DNA of 64,000 nt from Actinomycetota bacterium (GTDB lineage Bacteria; Actinomycetota; Acidimicrobiia; Acidimicrobiales; RAAP-2): positions 16,687-80,686 of the forward strand of contig JAJPJV010000023.1 of NCBI GenBank assembly GCA_021324045.1. Reading direction: 5' to 3'. A program made the translations under genes and the position numbers. Positions 35,831-43,996 of the stretch are shown here, one piece after another. The notes beneath the pieces were generated by a model. That model was not told the origin of the DNA and ran no database searches. It saw only the letters and a list, made by a program, of their open reading frames with translations. How positions within the stretch are numbered: the stretch's first letter is position 1; every line of letters begins with the position of its first letter.

Positions 35831-37420
35831 TCAGCTGACATCGGCCATGAGGAGCGGCGGTGCGTGCAGGTGGGTGATGGTGGGAGACGGGCCGACGACA
35901 TCGGTCGCCATCTCGAGCGCGTCCTGGAGCGTGGACGCCGGGGAGAAGCCCATGCGACGGACGGCGCTCGGGTTACCACCGAGCACGATCACGCGCCCGA
36001 GGTGCTCGAGTGCATGCGCGCACCAGTACCACATGTAGAAGGGGTGCACGCCGTGGTAGGCGTGCCCAGTGCGATAGAGATGGACGTACCAGGGGTCGGT
36101 GGCAAATGACTCCTCGTAGACCTTGTGCATCTCGATCGGGTCCGTGGTCTGCGTGAGCACCTGCTCGTAGAAGTCGATGTAGCTCGGGTGATGTCCTGGG
36201 TGGAACTCGGGTCGCGTGGGATGGCGAAGGATGAGGACGCCACCCTCGCGCACCAGTGGTTTCCCTCGGTAGAGGTTGAAGAAGTACCCCAGACCGAGGC
36301 AGGCGACCAGGATCGGGTTCATGATCGAGTTGACGTTGTAGGGGCAGATGTAGGGCAAGCCCATGGTGAGGACATCGGTTTGTCCCTCGACGGCGACGCC
36401 CTGCTGGCGCCAGACGCTGGCGATCGCTCGCTCGTGGACGGCCTCGACCTCGCCCGCCTGGACGGACAGCATCGCTTGAGGTGCACGGATTGCGTGGAAG
36501 ATCTGGCGCGCTAGACGCGCTGGCATCCGGTCGAGCGCGGCAGCAGTTGCGGCATAGGTCGCGCGGTCGCGAAGGGTCCATTCCCACTCTCGTCGCTGCA
36601 GGAAACCGAACTGCGCGGGGAAGGTGTCGGTATTGAGCGTGGTCTCGATCTGAAAGACGCGAATCCCGCTCTCAGCGATCAACCGACCCATTCGCCAGTT
36701 CGAGGAGTGCAGTTCCGACGCGGGCGCATCCATGAACGATCGGCTGTGGCGCATCGTGTGCGGATTGTGGTGGTGGCGAAGGCTCCGGTAGCTGGCGAGA
36801 CCAGTGGCGATGCTCTTGTGACCGCCATCCATGGTCACGAGCGTGATGTTGACGTAGACCACCAGGTCGCTCTCGGCCGCGCGCCGATTGATCTCGACGT
36901 CCTCCCCTTGTTCGGTCCGACCGAGGTGGACGAGGCCTTCGGGATCCTCGGCATCGTGCTGGGTCAGCAATCCGTGCGGGGCGAAGGCATCGTAGATGCG
37001 GTCACCAAGCGCGTGTCGGAGCTCCGGCTCGGTCATCCGCCGATGGAGCGCGAGCGCTGCAATGAGCACGACGTCGTCAACCCCGGCCTCGGCAGCCAAC
37101 TCAAGCACCTGCTCGATCACGAGCTGGCGGACATCGGGCGATCGCATCGGGGGCAGCGGCAGCGAGACATCGTCGAAGCAAATGGTGAGGCGCATGCCAG
37201 GCCGCAGCAGCGCCGAGAGCGGCTCCATGTCGCCGACGGGGTGCTCGAGGGCGTGCCGGATCGCAGCGATCGGATCAGCGAGCGGGGCCAGCGGTTCCGG
37301 CGCGTAGACCACGCGCGTCCCCTCGGGGAGGCGCTCGAGTCGGAATCCCTCTCCGTTCCAGAACAACAGGGGTGGTGTCGAGCCGTCGACCTCCATGACG
37401 AGGCCGGGTCGCGGGGTCAT
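35831..37420 (-). CDS. LarA-like (DUF2088) protein, divergent nickel-pincer racemase family
   Basis: 529 residues. The LarA N-domain is visible: LTICFDDVSLPLPP, VVLIAALALHRRMTEPELRHALG, EDPEGLVHLGRTEQGEDVEINR and DGGHKSIATGLASYRSLRHHH. Compared with lactate racemase by eye, the His of HRxMT, the Lys of GGxK and a downstream His are kept. The TRP arginine reads SLP, and the His of the PH motif is Asn-like. No larB, larC or larE lies nearby to make the cofactor. The substrate is therefore probably not lactate. AGGAGG is well spaced before ATG 37420, which overlaps the dehydrogenase stop. Confidence 0.78.
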   Translation of the reverse strand: MTPRPGLVMEVDGSTPPLLFWNGEGFRLERLPEGTRVVYAPEPLAPLADPIAAIRHALEHPVGDMEPLSALLRPGMRLTICFDDVSLPLPPMRSPDVRQLVIEQVLELAAEAGVDDVVLIAALALHRRMTEPELRHALGDRIYDAFAPHGLLTQHDAEDPEGLVHLGRTEQGEDVEINRRAAESDLVVYVNITLVTMDGGHKSIATGLASYRSLRHHHNPHTMRHSRSFMDAPASELHSSNWRMGRLIAESGIRVFQIETTLNTDTFPAQFGFLQRREWEWTLRDRATYAATAAALDRMPARLARQIFHAIRAPQAMLSVQAGEVEAVHERAIASVWRQQGVAVEGQTDVLTMGLPYICPYNVNSIMNPILVACLGLGYFFNLYRGKPLVREGGVLILRHPTRPEFHPGHHPSYIDFYEQVLTQTTDPIEMHKVYEESFATDPWYVHLYRTGHAYHGVHPFYMWYWCAHALEHLGRVIVLGGNPSAVRRMGFSPASTLQDALEMATDVVGPSPTITHLHAPPLLMADVS

Positions 37421-38682
37421 TGCCTTCCTCCTTGCCGGTTCGGGGCTCCTCGGAGGTCGAAGGTGATCTTGATCGCCCCGCGGCGTCCTGCAGCCCCGGC
37501 GTGGGCGATCGCCTCCTCGAAGCGGTCGATCGGGTATGTGGCGGAGACCAGGCGCCCTGCCCGGCACCGTGCCGCCACCTCGAAGGCCAGGTCGAACGCG
37601 TGACGCCCGCCGGGTTCGATGCCATAGGCATAGGACCCGACCAGAGCGATCTCGCGGTGCCACAGAGGGGCTAGGTCCAAGTGCACCCGCCCCGGCATCC
37701 CCACGAGGACGAGCCGCCCGCGCGGACGGGTCATCGCCAGGGAGGCTTCGATCGATCCGGCGGAGCCGACGCAGTCGAACACGATGTCGGCGCCGCTACT
37801 CAAGCGCGAACCAACGGATCCTCGAAGCGATGGGCCCCCGATCACCTTCGAGCCACAGTGACGCCGAATCGCACGGGCGAGTTGATCCTCGGGAAAGACC
37901 GCGGTGGCACCGAGCTCCTCGGCGAAGTGGCGTTGGTGGGCGTAGCGTCCACCAACGAGCGTGGCGCGCGGAGCGGGGATGTAGCCATCGGCGCTCAGGG
38001 TGCTGATCGCAGCGACGGTGGCAAGACCAAGGGTGCCTGCACCGACGATGCCCACCAGATCGTCCTCGCGGAGACCCGCCGACATGACGGCGTGAATGGC
38101 ACAGGCGAGCGGCTCCACGGTGACCGCGTCGTTGTCGCTCAGGTGATCGGGGACCGCATGGAGTTGGCTGCTGTGTGCCGCGATCCCCGCTGTCGACCAA
38201 CCGCCGCCGACATCTGCGCAGTACCCCGTTTGCAGTCCGGGACGGAGATGACCGAAGGCGACGCGCTCGCAGGCTCCGGTATTGCCCTGCGCGCAGGCGC
38301 TGCAGGGGGGATCGATCCCTCGCGCGGCACAGGCGAGCACTGGCTCGAGCACGACACGCGTGCCGGCCTCCAGCGAGGAGCCCATAGCGGAGCGTGCGGG
38401 ACCCTCGAGCGTGCCGACCACCTCGTGACCAGGTACGAAGGGAAAGCTCACCAGCTCCTCGAAGTAGCGGGAGCTCTGCCCGTCGATCGTCGCCAGGTCG
38501 GAGCCGCAGATCCCCGACAAGAGTGGTCGGACGTGCACCCATCCTTCTCCGGGCAGCTCCGGCGGTTCGACGTCGGCCAGTCTGAGTGGGCCGATTCCCG
38601 CAGCGCGGCCGGATCCCAGCCTCGAGACCGCTCGCGCCGCCAAGAAGCGCGCAACGTTGCGCTCGAAGACGAGGGCCTTCAT
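37417..38682 (-). CDS. zinc-binding dehydrogenase with variant structural-zinc lobe
   Basis: 421 residues, a medium-chain dehydrogenase. Catalytic zinc motifs are GICGSDLAT and PGHEVVG; the coenzyme motif is VGIVGAGTLGLATVAAIS. The structural lobe reads CAARGIDPPCSACAQGNTGAC instead of the usual CxxCxxC series, the same variant seen in the proteins at 51126 and 52470. Both ends overlap neighbouring genes by 4 bp, so it is translationally coupled to the reductase and the LarA-like gene. It would oxidise an alcohol or reduce an aldehyde made by the reductase. Confidence 0.88.
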   Translation of the reverse strand: MKALVFERNVARFLAARAVSRLGSGRAAGIGPLRLADVEPPELPGEGWVHVRPLLSGICGSDLATIDGQSSRYFEELVSFPFVPGHEVVGTLEGPARSAMGSSLEAGTRVVLEPVLACAARGIDPPCSACAQGNTGACERVAFGHLRPGLQTGYCADVGGGWSTAGIAAHSSQLHAVPDHLSDNDAVTVEPLACAIHAVMSAGLREDDLVGIVGAGTLGLATVAAISTLSADGYIPAPRATLVGGRYAHQRHFAEELGATAVFPEDQLARAIRRHCGSKVIGGPSLRGSVGSRLSSGADIVFDCVGSAGSIEASLAMTRPRGRLVLVGMPGRVHLDLAPLWHREIALVGSYAYGIEPGGRHAFDLAFEVAARCRAGRLVSATYPIDRFEEAIAHAGAAGRRGAIKITFDLRGAPNRQGGRQ

Positions 38683-41177
38683 TGCCGGACCTCGCTGCGA
38701 ACCGGGCGTGGGTCGAAGGGACCGAGGGGGAGCGGCCGGTCAGCGCCACCAGGCGCCTTCGACCAGTACTCGACGTGCCAGCCGCGCCGACGGGCGAGTG
38801 CCGCCAGACGGGAATCGGGGTTCACGGCGACCGGGTAGCCCACGGCTTCGAGCATGGCGAGATCGCTCGTGGAGTCGCCGTAGGCGACGGATTCGGCCAA
38901 GGACAGCCCGTGATCGCGCGCGTAGCGTTGTAGCATCGCGGCGCGGGCTTCGCCGGTCGGGGGGAGCTCCTCGAGCTGTCCGGTGAAGTACCCGTTGTGG
39001 CGCCCGAGGCGAGCACTCACCACGTCGTCGAACAGCGGCACCAGGGGGGCGACGATCACGTCGAGTGCACCGGTGATGAGCAGGGTTCGGTGGCCAAGGC
39101 TGCGATGACGGCGGACGCGGGCAAGCCCTTCGGGGAACATCCGAGTGATCAGGAAGCGGTGGAACAGCTCCCAGGCATCGGCTTCGACCGTTGCGACTGG
39201 CGCCCCCTCGTAACGCCGGTAGAAGCTCCGGAGGAAGTCGCCGCGATCTCGGCGGTCCAGTGCCAGCCATCGCGGCGCCCCCGCCAGCAGCTGCCCGACG
39301 AATCGGATGCGCCGGTCGAAGGGGAGATGGCGGCTGGCGAGCCATGAGTAGGAGTCGACGACGTTCGAGGACAAAAGGGTGTGCTCGAGGTCGAAGACCG
39401 CCAGGTGGCGATCGGGCGAGAGAATTGCCCGGCGCGCTCGCTCGGCTCGGCTGATCCCGGCTGGGCGACCCGGCGTCGTCTTCACTCGGGCGCGCGCGAC
39501 GACCGAGGGCAGATGGATCTCCGACACGTAGCGCTCCCAATCGATGGCCGCTGGATCGAAGCAGAACCGTTCCTGTTCTTCCGACGACATCCGCTGCCAG
39601 AGCTCGAGCAAGCGGTCGACCCGATATCGCGCCTCGGTCTCGGTGTACGCACCGTAGAGCTCGACGTAGCTCAAGGCACGCTGAGCGAGCCCTTGGCGGT
39701 CCTCGAGCGTGGCGGCCCAGTTCGCGACGCGCTTGGCGCGGCCGGGGAAGGCCGCAAGCAGCCGCTCTCCGGCACGCATGAGCTGAGTGGCCCGTTGGAG
39801 CTGCTGTTGGACGCGCCCGCGTCCGGGCAGCGACCACTTCGGCACGCTGATCGGTTGCCCCCGGTCGTCGTAGAGGGGATGGCGTGAGAACCAGTCGTAG
39901 ACCAGCTCGTGCATCTGCCCGTACCGCAGCGGCCTGCGGACACTCGACGCGACGTGGTAGACGGCGGGCGGGCTGGTCGCTCCGGCTGCGGCGATCGCAA
40001 GGATCGCAGAGACCACGAGGTCCACAGGGATGACGTCGATCACCCCCTCGGGGACGCCGGGGAACTCCCGGAGCAAGCCCCGTGCGTAGGAGATGATGAT
40101 GGGCTCAGCCATGCGGAACCCGCGGATCCAACCCGGGAACGGTTCTGCGAGGGCCGATTCGATGATGGAGGGACGGACGATGGTGATAGGGATCTGGTTC
40201 CCTGCATCGCCCTCCGTTGTGTTGGCCGCGTTGGCAGATCGCCCTCCATGCAAGCGGTTTCGGCCGTGGGCCGAAGCTCCAGCAGAGGGGGCTGAGTGCC
40301 CGAACTGGGCGACCAGGGCAATCTCGCCCAGTGCCTTGGTGTAGGCGTAGGTGTCGGGCCACCCGAGGGCCTTGGCGCGGGTGAGCCCGGCTTCGACGAG
40401 CGACTGGCTGACCCAGTCTTCTCGGAGGCGTTCTGCCCTCGTCGCGAGGAGATGGCTGCCAGCCGCGCCCTGCTCGGCCCGAGCGCGTTCGATGAGCTCC
40501 CTGAGCCGCTGCGGCTGGCGTGACTCGAGCTCGAGTTCGGCGCGCAGCTTTCGGGCGAAGTCCACCTCTCCTTGCCAGTCGACCGGGGGGACCAGCGGGT
40601 TCTCGGTGAGGAGCTGCTCGTTCGCTTCCCCTTGGTGCGTGCCGGCGACGTAGGCGGTCGAGACGGCGATGAGGTGCGGCCGTCGAGACCCTGGCCCATC
40701 GGTGGTCCATGCCCGCTGAATGGCGTCGGCAACACGAGACGGCCCCAGCAGGTTGACCTCGACTGCTTGGTCGAGAGGCGCATCGAAGCTCACGGTGGCG
40801 GCCGAATGGACGACCACGTCGCAGCTCCGTAGGGTCTGCAGCCCAGCCTCGTTCAGGCCGAGCGCGTCCTCGCTGACGTCACCGGCGACCGTGGTCAGAC
40901 GGCTGGCGATGGTCTCCTCGAAGGAGTCCCCAAGGAGGCGCCGCAACGGGTCGAAGCAGTCGTTGCGGACGATCTCGCGCAGCGCTCGCTCGTGTGCACT
41001 CGCCCGACGGCCGGGGCGCACCAGCGCGACGACCTCTGCGTCGGGGATCGAGCGGAGGAGCCGTTCGATGAGCGCGGTCCCCAAGAAGCCTGTTCCCCCG
41101 GTGACGAAGAATCGCTTCGCGCGCAGCCTCTCGCGGATCGACAGCCGGCGTTCAGCCACGCCGACAATGTCTACCAT
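38679..41177 (-). CDS. fatty acyl-CoA reductase-like SDR fused to HAD-IB phosphatase
   Basis: 832 residues. The N-terminal NAD-binding_4 reductase domain has RFFVTGGTGFLGTALIERLL (about 22-41) and the YxxxK pair in YAYTKALGE. It is followed by a Sterile/FAR-C-like region (about 440-560). The C-terminal HAD-IB domain has AVFDLEHTLLSSN (nucleophile at about 596) and VAYGDSTSDLAMLEA (about 766). The protein could reduce an acyl thioester to an aldehyde or alcohol and remove a phosphate. It is the first gene of the operon, and its ATG lies inside one of two operator-like palindromes shared with the divergent TetR gene. Confidence 0.88.
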   Translation of the reverse strand: MVDIVGVAERRLSIRERLRAKRFFVTGGTGFLGTALIERLLRSIPDAEVVALVRPGRRASAHERALREIVRNDCFDPLRRLLGDSFEETIASRLTTVAGDVSEDALGLNEAGLQTLRSCDVVVHSAATVSFDAPLDQAVEVNLLGPSRVADAIQRAWTTDGPGSRRPHLIAVSTAYVAGTHQGEANEQLLTENPLVPPVDWQGEVDFARKLRAELELESRQPQRLRELIERARAEQGAAGSHLLATRAERLREDWVSQSLVEAGLTRAKALGWPDTYAYTKALGEIALVAQFGHSAPSAGASAHGRNRLHGGRSANAANTTEGDAGNQIPITIVRPSIIESALAEPFPGWIRGFRMAEPIIISYARGLLREFPGVPEGVIDVIPVDLVVSAILAIAAAGATSPPAVYHVASSVRRPLRYGQMHELVYDWFSRHPLYDDRGQPISVPKWSLPGRGRVQQQLQRATQLMRAGERLLAAFPGRAKRVANWAATLEDRQGLAQRALSYVELYGAYTETEARYRVDRLLELWQRMSSEEQERFCFDPAAIDWERYVSEIHLPSVVARARVKTTPGRPAGISRAERARRAILSPDRHLAVFDLEHTLLSSNVVDSYSWLASRHLPFDRRIRFVGQLLAGAPRWLALDRRDRGDFLRSFYRRYEGAPVATVEADAWELFHRFLITRMFPEGLARVRRHRSLGHRTLLITGALDVIVAPLVPLFDDVVSARLGRHNGYFTGQLEELPPTGEARAAMLQRYARDHGLSLAESVAYGDSTSDLAMLEAVGYPVAVNPDSRLAALARRRGWHVEYWSKAPGGADRPLPLGPFDPRPVRSEVRQ

Positions 41178-41207
41178 TCGGTAGAGACGCTGTCTACCAT
41201 TTGGTAG
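41171..41207. promoter_or_regulatory. two tandem TetR-type operators overlapping both start regions
   Basis: CTACCATTCGGTAG (41171-41184) and CTACCATTTGGTAG (41194-41207) are palindromes with a 23-bp period, about two helical turns. The first covers the reductase ATG and the second ends at the TetR GTG. A further half-site, CATTTGGTAG, lies inside the TetR gene near 41253. The adjacent TetR protein is the obvious ligand, giving joint control of itself and the operon. Confidence 0.8.
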
Positions 41208-41837
41208 GTGGCGACCGACACCCGGGAGCGGATCCTCGAGGCGGCAACGACGTCATTTGGTAGTCGGGGGTACGACGCCACCTCGCTCGATGCCCTGGCG
41301 GCGTCTCTCCAGATCCGCAAGCAGACGATCCTCTACTGGTTCCCGAGCAAAGAGGTCCTGCTCGAAGCGGTCATCGCCCGAGCGGCGCTGGAGCTGTCGA
41401 CGACAATGCAAGCTGCCCTCGACGGTGCCGGAGTGGGTTGGGCCCGGGTGGAAGCCGTGGTGAAGTCGGTGTTTCGCCTGGCCTCCAGGCGCCCTGAGCT
41501 GCTCGGCCTCGTCCGCGAGGTCACCCGTCGTGGGCCGCAGGCCACTAGCCAGCTGATCAGCGCCATGGGCCCGTTGGTGGAACGAGCTTCGGAGTTCCTC
41601 CGCGCCGAGATGGACGCTGGTCGGATGCGACGTCACGACCCGCGCTTGCTGCTGCTCGCGATCTATTCGACCGTCATCGGAATGGTCACAGAAGTCGAAG
41701 TGCTTCGGGCGTTGGGGGAAGAACCGACGCCTCGATCCCTCGTCCGGCGCCGCGCCGATGTCCTCGCCTTGCTTCGCTCGGCGCTCTTGGTGCCGGACGA
41801 GGAAGCTCGTGCTCAGCGTGAGGAACGCGTGGGCTGA
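41208..41837 (+). CDS. TetR family transcriptional regulator
   Basis: 209 residues. The DNA-binding domain reads TRERILEAATTSFGSRGYDATSLDALAASLQIRKQTILYWFPSKEVLLEAVI, followed by an effector domain with FRLASRRPELLGLVREVTR. It is divergent from the reductase/LarA-like operon and separated by only 30 bp that carry two matching palindromes, so it very probably represses that operon. The GTG at 41208 implies a very short or absent leader. Its last 25 bp overlap the 3' end of the convergent membrane-protein gene. Confidence 0.93.
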   Translation: MATDTRERILEAATTSFGSRGYDATSLDALAASLQIRKQTILYWFPSKEVLLEAVIARAALELSTTMQAALDGAGVGWARVEAVVKSVFRLASRRPELLGLVREVTRRGPQATSQLISAMGPLVERASEFLRAEMDAGRMRRHDPRLLLLAIYSTVIGMVTEVEVLRALGEEPTPRSLVRRRADVLALLRSALLVPDEEARAQREERVG

Positions 41838-42568
41838 GCGCGCTTTTTCGGTGCGGCCTTTGGCGTGTAGCGCTTGTTGGGGCCCGGTGCTCGGCGCGGT
41901 CCGGTCGTTGCGGCTTGGCCACTGGCGCGTGTCGCGGATCCCGCCTTCTGGGTGCTGGCTGCCGTGCTCGATCCGGCAGTGCGGGAGGCTCGAGCAGCCC
42001 CCTTTGCGGTCGGAGTCCCGTATCGCTGCACGCGCCAGGAGCGGATGAGGAGCCAACCACCTCCGGCCAGGAAGGGCAGTCCGAGGATGCCGACCTGGGT
42101 TTCGTATGCAAGTCCGGTGAGGAGGGCAGTGAAACCGAGAGCCGAGCGCCGGCCAATGCGGACGCTGACGAAGATCGCCAGGGCGAAGACGAGCATGAGA
42201 AGCAGGACTTCGACCCAATGGCTGCGGGGGTAGACGACTGAGCACTCGTGGATCGACGCCACGTACTTGAATGGCGCCGTACAGGAGTGGTTCTTCCCCG
42301 CTGCATGCCGGATCGGGGTGTTGGGATTCGCGACATAAGGGAGCGTGGTCGCCACCGCCGCGACGGCAGCGACGATCGCCCCGATCGTGCCGACCTTGCG
42401 TTCGGTGGGGTCGAGGGTCTTGATTCGCCGGGCGCGTTCTTCGTCGGACAGGGGCGCCTCGTCGGCCTGGCCCGAAGCACGTGGCGGTGGCTTGAGCAGC
42501 GAGGCAGCCTGCATCCGGAGGCGGCCCCAGCTGCCGCCAGCAGGAACAGGCTCGAGATCGCTCGCCAC
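41813..42568 (-). CDS. membrane protein of unknown function with basic low-complexity tail
   Basis: 251 residues that I do not recognise. The N-terminal 55 residues are soluble and charged. Hydrophobic segments follow at VGTIGAIVAAVAAVATTLPYV, VEVLLLMLVFALAIFVSV, ALGFTALLTGLAYETQVGIL and LPFLAGGGWLLI. An external loop has two cysteines (HSCTAPFKYVASIHECSV). The last 65 residues are rich in Ala, Thr, Lys and Arg and probably disordered. It precedes the tRNA-Val gene divergently. Confidence 0.7.
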   Translation of the reverse strand: MASDLEPVPAGGSWGRLRMQAASLLKPPPRASGQADEAPLSDEERARRIKTLDPTERKVGTIGAIVAAVAAVATTLPYVANPNTPIRHAAGKNHSCTAPFKYVASIHECSVVYPRSHWVEVLLLMLVFALAIFVSVRIGRRSALGFTALLTGLAYETQVGILGLPFLAGGGWLLIRSWRVQRYGTPTAKGAARASRTAGSSTAASTQKAGSATRASGQAATTGPRRAPGPNKRYTPKAAPKKRAQPTRSSR

Positions 42569-42654
42569 AGACCCGCCAGGTTACCGGTTCATCGCTGCTG
42601 CGCTATCGTCGGTTCCTCGTATCGCGCGGTCGCGGTGGGGCAACCACGATCCCC

Positions 42655-42728
42655 GGGCGCTTAGCTCAGTTGGTTAGAGCGCAGCCTTCACACGGCTGAG
42701 GTCGGAGGTTCAAGTCCTCTAGCGCCCA
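42655..42728 (+). tRNA. tRNA-Val (anticodon CAC)
   Basis: The cloverleaf has acceptor GGGCGCT/AGCGCCC with discriminator A, the D stem GCTC/GAGC, the anticodon stem CAGCC/GGCTG with loop TTCACAC (anticodon CAC), and the T arm GGAGG-TTCAAGT-CCTCT. CCA is not encoded. Like the valine tRNA at 16560 it is followed at once by CACTTTCTTGTCACGG-type sequence and the cassette described below. Confidence 0.94.
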
Positions 42729-42834
42729 CTTTCTTGTCACGGCGCGAGATCATGTCTGACGGCGTGTCCTACCGCCGGGGAAGGCTGGGGTGGAGTCCGG
42801 CTCGCTGACACACCTACCTCGTACCCTCGGCGGA

Positions 42835-43314
42835 GTGGAGGAGGATCAGGAGCTTCCGTCGCTGGCGATCGTGCTCGCGCAGGTCGCGGCAGAGCGAGAG
42901 ACGATGAGCGCGCATGCAGAGAGTCTCGACGGCAAGGCTGGCGTCGTCTTGGGTTTTGCTGGTGTGCTGGTGGGACTCGGCGCCACCGCACAGGCCGCTG
43001 GCTCGGATCGGATCGTCTTCCAGATAGGACTCGCGGTTGCCGTCGTTGCCGCCCTTCTCGCGGCGTGGGCGTTCCTCCCTCGTCGCTTCCCAGTGCTGGA
43101 GGTGGAGCGACTCCGGCAGGCCAACCTCACCGCGTCGCAGGCGGAGACGCGCCTGGAGTTGCTGGACACCCAGATTGTGATGGTCAAGGAGGCTGCTACG
43201 TTGGTCAGGCAGAAGGGATTGCGGGTTCGTGCCGCCGTCGTCTCGTTGGCCACCGCTGCCGCCTTGGTCGTCGCCGGTATACCCACTTCAATGGGAGGTC
43301 GCTTGCATGCCTGA
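42835..43314 (+). CDS. cassette membrane protein with three TM segments (SLATT/Pycsar-effector-like topology)
   Basis: 159 residues. An N-terminal helix (PSLAIVLAQVAAERETMSAHAESLDGKAG) leads into TM1 (VVLGFAGVLVGLGATAQ) and TM2 (IGLAVAVVAALLAAWAFL). A long cytoplasmic helical region (VERLRQANLTASQAETRLELLDTQIVMVKEA) and TM3 (VVSLATAAALVVAGI) follow. The layout resembles SLATT and DUF5706 membrane effectors of nucleotide-signalled defence, but I see no decisive motif. GTG 42835 is chosen because conservation with the broken copy at 16740 starts there; GTG 42790 is possible. The next gene overlaps its stop by 8 bp. Confidence 0.75.
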   Translation: MEEDQELPSLAIVLAQVAAERETMSAHAESLDGKAGVVLGFAGVLVGLGATAQAAGSDRIVFQIGLAVAVVAALLAAWAFLPRRFPVLEVERLRQANLTASQAETRLELLDTQIVMVKEAATLVRQKGLRVRAAVVSLATAAALVVAGIPTSMGGRLHA

Positions 43315-43465
43315 CGACAAGGCGCCTCAAAGCGCATCAGTCCCGCAACCGGCGAAGAGCCGGCCTGAGCCGCCTCCCCTTCGGCCGAACAAGGATCTCA
43401 TCGGCTATATCGAGAAGGGCCAGAAGCCGCCCGTTCGGCCGGCTTCGCCGTCCGAGAAGCCATAG
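43307..43465 (+). CDS. small proline-rich protein, second gene of the cassette
   Basis: 52 residues, starting at an ATG that overlaps the membrane-protein stop (ATGCCTGA). The composition is proline-, lysine- and serine-rich with a central NKDLIGYIEKGQKPP, which is the only ordered-looking part. There is no signal peptide. The overlap and shared strand mark it as co-translated with the membrane protein, probably a partner or regulator of it. No family is recognised. Confidence 0.65.
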   Translation: MPDDKAPQSASVPQPAKSRPEPPPLRPNKDLIGYIEKGQKPPVRPASPSEKP

Positions 43466-43498
43466 CCACCGCTTGCCCTGAGGACTTCGTAGCAGGTC

Positions 43499-43996
43499 CT
43501 ATCGGCCGGCGATAGGTTGCCGTCCCCTTGGTCGCAGGGTGACGCCGGCGTCCTTCAAGGCACGCCGCACCGTGCTCGGCGCCACCCACAGCTCGGCAGC
43601 TACCCAGTCCGCAGATCGCCCTTCGGCGTAGAGCTTCACGGCCCTTTCGACGTCGTCCTGTCGGAGCGCCCGGCGGTCCCGCTTGGGGACCCCATGGCGC
43701 CTGACGTGCCCGAGGACGGTCGTCCGGTTGATTTGGAACGATGCGGCCAACTCCTCCACGGGGATACCCTGGCCGTAGGCCGCGACCAGCTCGGTCACTT
43801 CGTCGGGTCCGAGGCGTCGCTGGATCGGGAGAGTGGCAACGAGAGGGGCGGTCGGGTGGACAGGCGGTTCGCCTGGGCTCGGCCGTAGCGCGGTCCCCAG
43901 CGGCGGCAGCTGGAGCACCGGCCCGTCTACCTGCGCAAACGTGCTGCTCCGGGCCGTAGAAGGTGGTCGTGTACTGTGACAAGGTAAGACCACCAA
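43499..43996 (-). CDS. resolvase-type helix-turn-helix protein, third gene of the cassette
   Basis: 165 residues with two HTH units: RRLGPDEVTELVAAYGQGIPVEELAASFQINRTTVLGHVRRHGV and RALRQDDVERAVKLYAEGRSADWVAAELWVAPSTVRRALKDAGVTL. This doubled recombinase-like HTH occurs as stand-alone proteins in actinobacteria. The N-terminal 60 residues are not well supported. The segment QVDGPVLQLPP is conserved with the remnant at 16905, but the sequence before it seems frame-disturbed. It converges on the small proline-rich gene (33 bp apart). Confidence 0.7.
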   Translation of the reverse strand: MVVLPCHSTRPPSTARSSTFAQVDGPVLQLPPLGTALRPSPGEPPVHPTAPLVATLPIQRRLGPDEVTELVAAYGQGIPVEELAASFQINRTTVLGHVRRHGVPKRDRRALRQDDVERAVKLYAEGRSADWVAAELWVAPSTVRRALKDAGVTLRPRGRQPIAGR

